Of a stretch of 64,000 bases of DNA, positions 60,615 to 64,000 are shown piece after piece; within the stretch, counting starts at the first letter, position 1; every line of letters starts with the position of its first letter. The notes beneath the pieces were generated by a model. It searched no databases and was not told the DNA's origin. It saw nothing but the letters and a program-made list of their open reading frames with translations. A program made the translations under genes and the position numbers. This stretch comes from Streptomyces sp. CoH27 (GTDB lineage: Bacteria; Actinomycetota; Actinomycetes; Streptomycetales; Streptomycetaceae), in contig NZ_JAIQYY010000033.1 of assembly GCF_020181035.1 (NCBI RefSeq), positions 1-64,000 on the forward strand, read 5' to 3'.

Positions 60615-62290
60615 CACGCCTCCCAGCTCGCCAGCCGGTCGCCGTAGGCGCGGGCCAGGCTGCGCACTGCGGGCGGAATACGCCGACCGAACGCGCACAG
60701 GCTCGCCTCTTCCATCACCCGCATCCACCGCCCGTAGCCCGGATCGGGAGGGCCGCCTGTTGCGGCCAACCGAAGGCCGCGCCGTGAGCCCACCCGGCAC
60801 GGCGAGCACGCCCCGCAGCTCTCCGCATCAGCGAACACCCACAGGTGCCGCAGCACCTCCCTGGGCTCGACGCTGTCGTCGAACGCGACCAGACCGGCGT
60901 GACCCAGCGCGGCTCCGCGTGCGGTCAGATCCCGCTCGGTCAGCGGCACATCCAGCCCGTCAGCGGGCAGGAACCCGCCCAGCGGCCCGCCGACCTGCAC
61001 CACCGCCAGCTCGGCGCCGTCGCGCAGACCGCCGCCGAGTTCGCTGACGACCCGTTCCAGTCGAGTGCCGAACTCCACCTCGTAGCAGCCGGGCCGGGCG
61101 AAGCGTTCCGACAGGCACACCAATTTCGTGCCCGTCTGCTCCGGTACGCCACGCCGAGCGTAGGCGGCACCGCCGTGCGCCACGATCCAGGGCACGGCGG
61201 CCAGCGTCTCGACGTTGTTGACCACGGTCGGCGCATCCCACAACCCCTTCTCGGTCGGATACGGGGGACGGGAGCGGGAGCAGCCCCGGCCACCCTCCAG
61301 CCCGGCGATCAGCGCCGTCTCCTCGCCCGCCACATAGGAACCGGCCCCTGCCACCACCCGCACGTCCAACGTCACCGCGCTGCCGTGCACTCGCACCCCC
61401 AGGTGCCCGTCGGCGTAGGCGCACTCGACTGCCTCCCGCATCCTGGTCAGAGCCCTCGGGTACTCGGAACGCACCAGCACCACTCCTTCGCGGGCGCCGC
61501 AGGCGAAACAGGCCAGCGCCAGCCCCTCCAGTACCCGGTCCGGGCCCTCCTCCATCAACAGCCTGTCGGCGAACGACCCCGGATCCCCCTCATCCCCGTT
61601 GGCGACCACCACCGCCCCCGGTCGGCCACCGGCTGCCGCCCACTTCGCCGCCACCAGGAAGCCCGCCCCGCCACGCCCCCGCAGCCCGGACATCTCCACC
61701 TCCGCCCGGATCTCGTCGGGCGTGCGCGCCGCCAGGGCCTGCGGCCACGCCTGCCAGCCGGGCTCACCCGCCAGCACCCCGCCGAGCAGCACCGGATCTC
61801 CGGTGGCATCGACCGCCGGAATGCCCGGGGCCCGCGGTACAGCGCGTCCGGCGAGCTGATCGGCCAGCCCTGGGCCGGTGCACGGCTCAGCACCGTCCAG
61901 CGCCGTCGGGCCGGTGTAGCAGTACCCCAGGCAGCGCACCGCCTGCAGCGACACCGCGCCATCCGCGCTCACTCCGTCAGCGGTGACACCCAGCTCACGT
62001 TCCACCTCGCCCAGATGCCGCCCACCGCAGGCCGCGAAACACGCGGTCCCGGTGCACACCCGCACGTGACGGGGGCCGTGCGGCGCGGCCAGATCCGCGA
62101 AATAGCTGGCGGGCCCCAGGCCCGAGGCGTGAGGCAGGTCAAGACGCTCCGCTACTCCGGGCGACCACGCTTCTGGGGGACCCGCCGCATCCGCCCGCTT
62201 CTCGGCCAGCGCATCCAGCAGCCTGTCCCCCACCCGCCCGTGCCGCCCCGCCACGGCACGGAAGGCGTCGAAGCGGCCAGCCGCACTCAT
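60614..62290 (-). CDS. formate dehydrogenase NAD-binding subunit (NuoE-NuoF fusion)
   Basis: The 558-residue protein fuses a thioredoxin-like [2Fe-2S] NuoE domain (CTGTACFAACGG and CLGYCYTGP) to a NuoF domain with FMN site GLRGRGGAGF, NADH site NGDEGDPGSFADR, an SLBB region and the N3-type cluster CGACSPCRVGS with a distal Cys. It transfers electrons from the catalytic subunit to NAD. ATG at 62290. A 9-bp-stem hairpin lies in the leader at 62315-62349. Formate made by PurU elsewhere in the window would be a natural substrate source (inference). Confidence 0.92.
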   Translation of the reverse strand: MSAAGRFDAFRAVAGRHGRVGDRLLDALAEKRADAAGPPEAWSPGVAERLDLPHASGLGPASYFADLAAPHGPRHVRVCTGTACFAACGGRHLGEVERELGVTADGVSADGAVSLQAVRCLGYCYTGPTALDGAEPCTGPGLADQLAGRAVPRAPGIPAVDATGDPVLLGGVLAGEPGWQAWPQALAARTPDEIRAEVEMSGLRGRGGAGFLVAAKWAAAGGRPGAVVVANGDEGDPGSFADRLLMEEGPDRVLEGLALACFACGAREGVVLVRSEYPRALTRMREAVECAYADGHLGVRVHGSAVTLDVRVVAGAGSYVAGEETALIAGLEGGRGCSRSRPPYPTEKGLWDAPTVVNNVETLAAVPWIVAHGGAAYARRGVPEQTGTKLVCLSERFARPGCYEVEFGTRLERVVSELGGGLRDGAELAVVQVGGPLGGFLPADGLDVPLTERDLTARGAALGHAGLVAFDDSVEPREVLRHLWVFADAESCGACSPCRVGSRRGLRLAATGGPPDPGYGRWMRVMEEASLCAFGRRIPPAVRSLARAYGDRLASWEA

Positions 62291-62314
62291 GACCCCATCC
62301 TCACCATCCCCTCT

Positions 62315-62349
62315 TCGCCCCGCATCCGGGACCGCTCCTCGCGGGGCGA
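62315..62349 (-). promoter_or_regulatory. hairpin in the leader of the formate dehydrogenase operon
   Basis: TCGCCCCGC and GCGGGGCGA form a perfect 9-bp stem around a 17-base loop, 25 bases upstream of the start at 62290. It could be an RNA hairpin or an operator. No DosR-type dyad as good as that at 13223 is seen here. Confidence 0.4.
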
Positions 62350-62512
62350 GAACCGTCGAGGCTCCGTAGCCTGAGGACAAGGGGGTACGAAGAATGCGAG
62401 CACCTTCGGACTGGTTCTGGGACCATCTCCGGCGCAGGTGAGCCGCACGGGCGAACCTCCAGTAGGCACGACAACTGCTGGCACCGGCCCGTCGCCTTCT
62501 CTGTCTGGCTCT

Positions 62513-62751
62513 GGGCGGTCGGCCGGCTGGCGCGCGAGCTGGGCACACTGCGCGAGGCGGTGGACCTGGACGGGCTGAACGACGAGCGGGAGGCCGCAGT
62601 GCGACGCGTCCTCTACGGCCTGTACACGCTGGTCAAGGTCCACTTCGCGAAAGAAGAGGAGATCTACCTGCCGCTACTCGAAGAGCGGCTTCCCACGTCG
62701 GAGGCAGAACAGCTTCTCGCCGAGTTGGCGCACTCCGGTCACCATCGGTAA
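62513..62751 (+). pseudogene. hemerythrin-domain protein, N-terminus missing
   Basis: The frame reads RLARELGTLREAV...VLYGLYTLVKVHFAKEEEIYLPLLEERL, the last two helices of a hemerythrin domain with the HxxxE ligand pair in HFAKEEE. It closely resembles the tail of the 20195 ATPase (CLYGLNTVLRLHFTQEEE). The first helices and their His ligands are absent. A GTG at 62560 could start a 63-residue fragment but without a ribosome site. Confidence 0.6.
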
Positions 62752-62829
62752 GGGCCCCTACGGGAGGGGTGATTTCACCGACGCAAGTTGACGGTCGACA
62801 TTGCGGCGCGAGCGAGTAGAGAAAAGATC

Positions 62830-63200
62830 ATGCCCATCGATGGAGAGTGGTACAACGAGTTCGGTTCACAACTGCGGCTTGAGGGGGACCCGGAAGGAAC
62901 CGTCAGCGGAAAGTACGTCACCGCCGTAGTCCGGGAAACGGCATTGCCCTCGGCTGGACGGTCGCCTGGCGGAACGAGCACGGCAACTTGGGTTCCGTCA
63001 CAAGCTGGAGCGGCCAATTCCTGGAAGGCCCGGAACGCATCCTCACCACCTGGTTGCTGACCCGCTCCACAGCCACGGCGGAGGCGTGGGAGTCCAGTGT
63101 GGTCGGGCAAGACGTGTTCACGCGGCAGAAGCCCACCAGCGAAGACGTCGATCGCGCTCTTCGCAGCGGACGAACGGTCTCACACCCGATGCCGTCTTGA
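62830..63200 (+). pseudogene. avidin/streptavidin-like protein, internally deleted and frameshifted
   Basis: From the ATG at 62830 the frame gives DGEWYNEFGSQLRL and GTVSGKYVTAVV, matching streptavidin WYNQLGS and GTYESAV. A second frame then gives GNGIALGWTVAWRNEHGN, SVTSWSGQF, TTWLLTRST, and AEAWESSVVGQDVF, matching streptavidin ALGWTVAWKN, TTWSGQY, TQWLLTSG, NAWKSTLVGHDTF. Biotin-pocket equivalents of Asn23, Ser27, Tyr43, Trp79, Ser88, Thr90, Trp92, Trp108, Trp120 and Asp128 are all present. About 20 residues between the segments are missing and the frame changes. There is no signal peptide. Confidence 0.75.
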
Positions 63201-63288
63201 AGACCGTGCCCGCGAGTACGTCCAGCAGCCACGCCGGCGTTCATGGGCGGGGCGGTCGACGCAGCCTGCCGGGCACCACAGGCACGCC

Positions 63289-63304
63289 GGGGCCGATCGG
63301 CCCC
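63289..63304. promoter_or_regulatory. perfect DosR-like palindrome
   Basis: GGGGCCGATCGGCCCC is a perfect 16-bp palindrome followed by TGACC; the box at 13223 is followed by TGTGACC. It lies about 90 bases upstream of the slipin remnant. Confidence 0.55.
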
Positions 63305-63380
63305 TGACCGCAGGCCTGGCGGCCCAGGTCGAGCCAGGTCGACGAAGTCACCATGGAGCGAGAGCCACAAGGAGGTGGGC

Positions 63381-64000
63381 ATGTGAAAAGTCACCCTGCG
63401 GACGGTCACCATGCCGATCCCGTCCCAGCAGGTCATCACCCGGGACACCGTCTCCATCGGCGTGGCCGCCGTCGCGTACTTCCGCCGTGTCGACCCGGTG
63501 AAGTCGACCGTCGAGATCGAGGACGTATCTTCCGCGATCAGCCAGATTGCCCAGACCACCGTCCGCAACGTGGTCGGCCGCTCCCTGCTCGACCAGGTGC
63601 TCACCGGCACCGTTGACGCTCAACAGCCAGATCAAGGACATCCTCGACGGGCTCACCCAGCAATGGGGTATCTACGTGTTGCTGGTGGAGCTGAAGGACA
63701 TTGAGCTGCCCGCCGGCATGCAGCGAGCCATGGCCCGCCAGGCCGAGGCCGAGCGGGAGAAGCGCGCCAAGATCATCGCGGCGGAGGGCGAGGCCCTGAG
63801 CGCCGACCACCTCGCCGAGGCCGCCGATGTCATCAGCGACCACCCGATCGCCCTGAAACTGCGCAACCTGCAGTTCCTCGCCGAGATCGCCGAGGAGAAG
63901 AACTCCACCATCGTCTTCCCGGCCCAGTTCCTCGAAAGCACCCGGGCCCTGACCCGGTTCGTCGAGGGACAAGCCGGACGGATTGCGGCACCTCTGCCGG
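63381..64000 (+). pseudogene. slipin (SPFH/band 7 protein), truncated and frameshifted, runs off the window
   Basis: After AAGGAGG and an ATG at 63381 the next codon is TGA, then the frame reads [37 protein letters not shown] and [19 protein letters not shown]. Near 63612 it shifts one base to [57 protein letters not shown] and [15 protein letters not shown]. These are hallmark slipin segments. The N-terminal membrane anchor (about 70 residues) is absent. Slipins organise membrane microdomains. The 3' end lies beyond 64000. Confidence 0.7.

Overview
The window is high-GC actinobacterial DNA, almost certainly Streptomyces: GC-rich third codon positions, GTG/TTG starts, GGAGG-type ribosome sites, F420 enzymes, and universal-stress (USP), CBS and GAF-SpoIIE proteins. 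It looks like accessory chromosome (arm-like), with two dense functional islands set among decaying genes and mobile-element traces. No rRNA, tRNA or CRISPR array was seen.

Left edge (1-4.3 kb): a DUF402 gene, an IS5-family insertion sequence, a second broken IS5-type transposase, an epoxide-hydrolase-like gene, and a head-to-head junction of two gene fragments (Rv1733c-family tail and YunG).

Island 1 (4.3-24.4 kb), hypoxia/dormancy type: an acetate-CoA ligase, 2-oxoacid dehydrogenase (E1a, E1b, E2) and acyl-carrier-protein operon; a zinc alcohol dehydrogenase; three two-domain USPs; a CBS-BON protein; a DUF1918-HTH-flavin-type fusion; an Acg-like nitroreductase; a family 65 glycosyl phosphorylase; a decayed NuoF-like/ferredoxin pair; a P1B-5-type metal ATPase with a C-terminal hemerythrin domain; and a DevS/DosT-like GAF-GAF histidine kinase. 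These are the families of the mycobacterial DosR and Streptomyces OsdR regulons. Several promoters carry GGGNC-N4-GNCCC dyads resembling DosR boxes. The same set resumes at 53.6-64 kb (CBS, broken DUF1918, broken GAF-SpoIIE phosphatase, USP, NAD-type formate dehydrogenase, broken hemerythrin, broken streptavidin-like gene, broken slipin), where decay is frequent.

Island 2 (29.4-52.8 kb), catabolic: two paralogous TetR regulators flank and divide a regulon of THF-linked demethylase-like protein, PurU, FolD, PuuD-like and PuuC-like proteins, a second class I amidotransferase, an acetylpolyamine-amidohydrolase-like protein, an APC permease, two ferredoxins, a ferredoxin reductase, two P450s, a type III extradiol dioxygenase, a fumarylacetoacetase-family protein, a semialdehyde dehydrogenase, an acetoacetate-decarboxylase-like protein and a glutamine-synthetase-like ligase, followed by an F420-dependent oxidoreductase and an F420:NADPH reductase. 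Two operator-like motifs recur at its promoters: A, TATCCATCTGGANA, and B, TCGTTTGGNATCAAA. This points to one co-regulated pathway. My inference is uptake and gamma-glutamylation or deacylation of an amine, P450 oxidation, removal of a methyl group through tetrahydrofolate to formate, and meta-cleavage of a catechol. The substrate is not determinable from sequence; a methylated aryl(alkyl)amine is the best guess. The formate dehydrogenase at 58-62 kb could oxidise the formate made by PurU.

Between the islands (24.4-29.5 kb) lie a degenerate tyrosine-recombinase-like gene beside relatively AT-rich DNA, a MarR regulator and a PAS-GAF-SpoIIE-ATPase sensor phosphatase. At 52.9-53.3 kb four copies of a roughly 46-bp repeat alternate in orientation.
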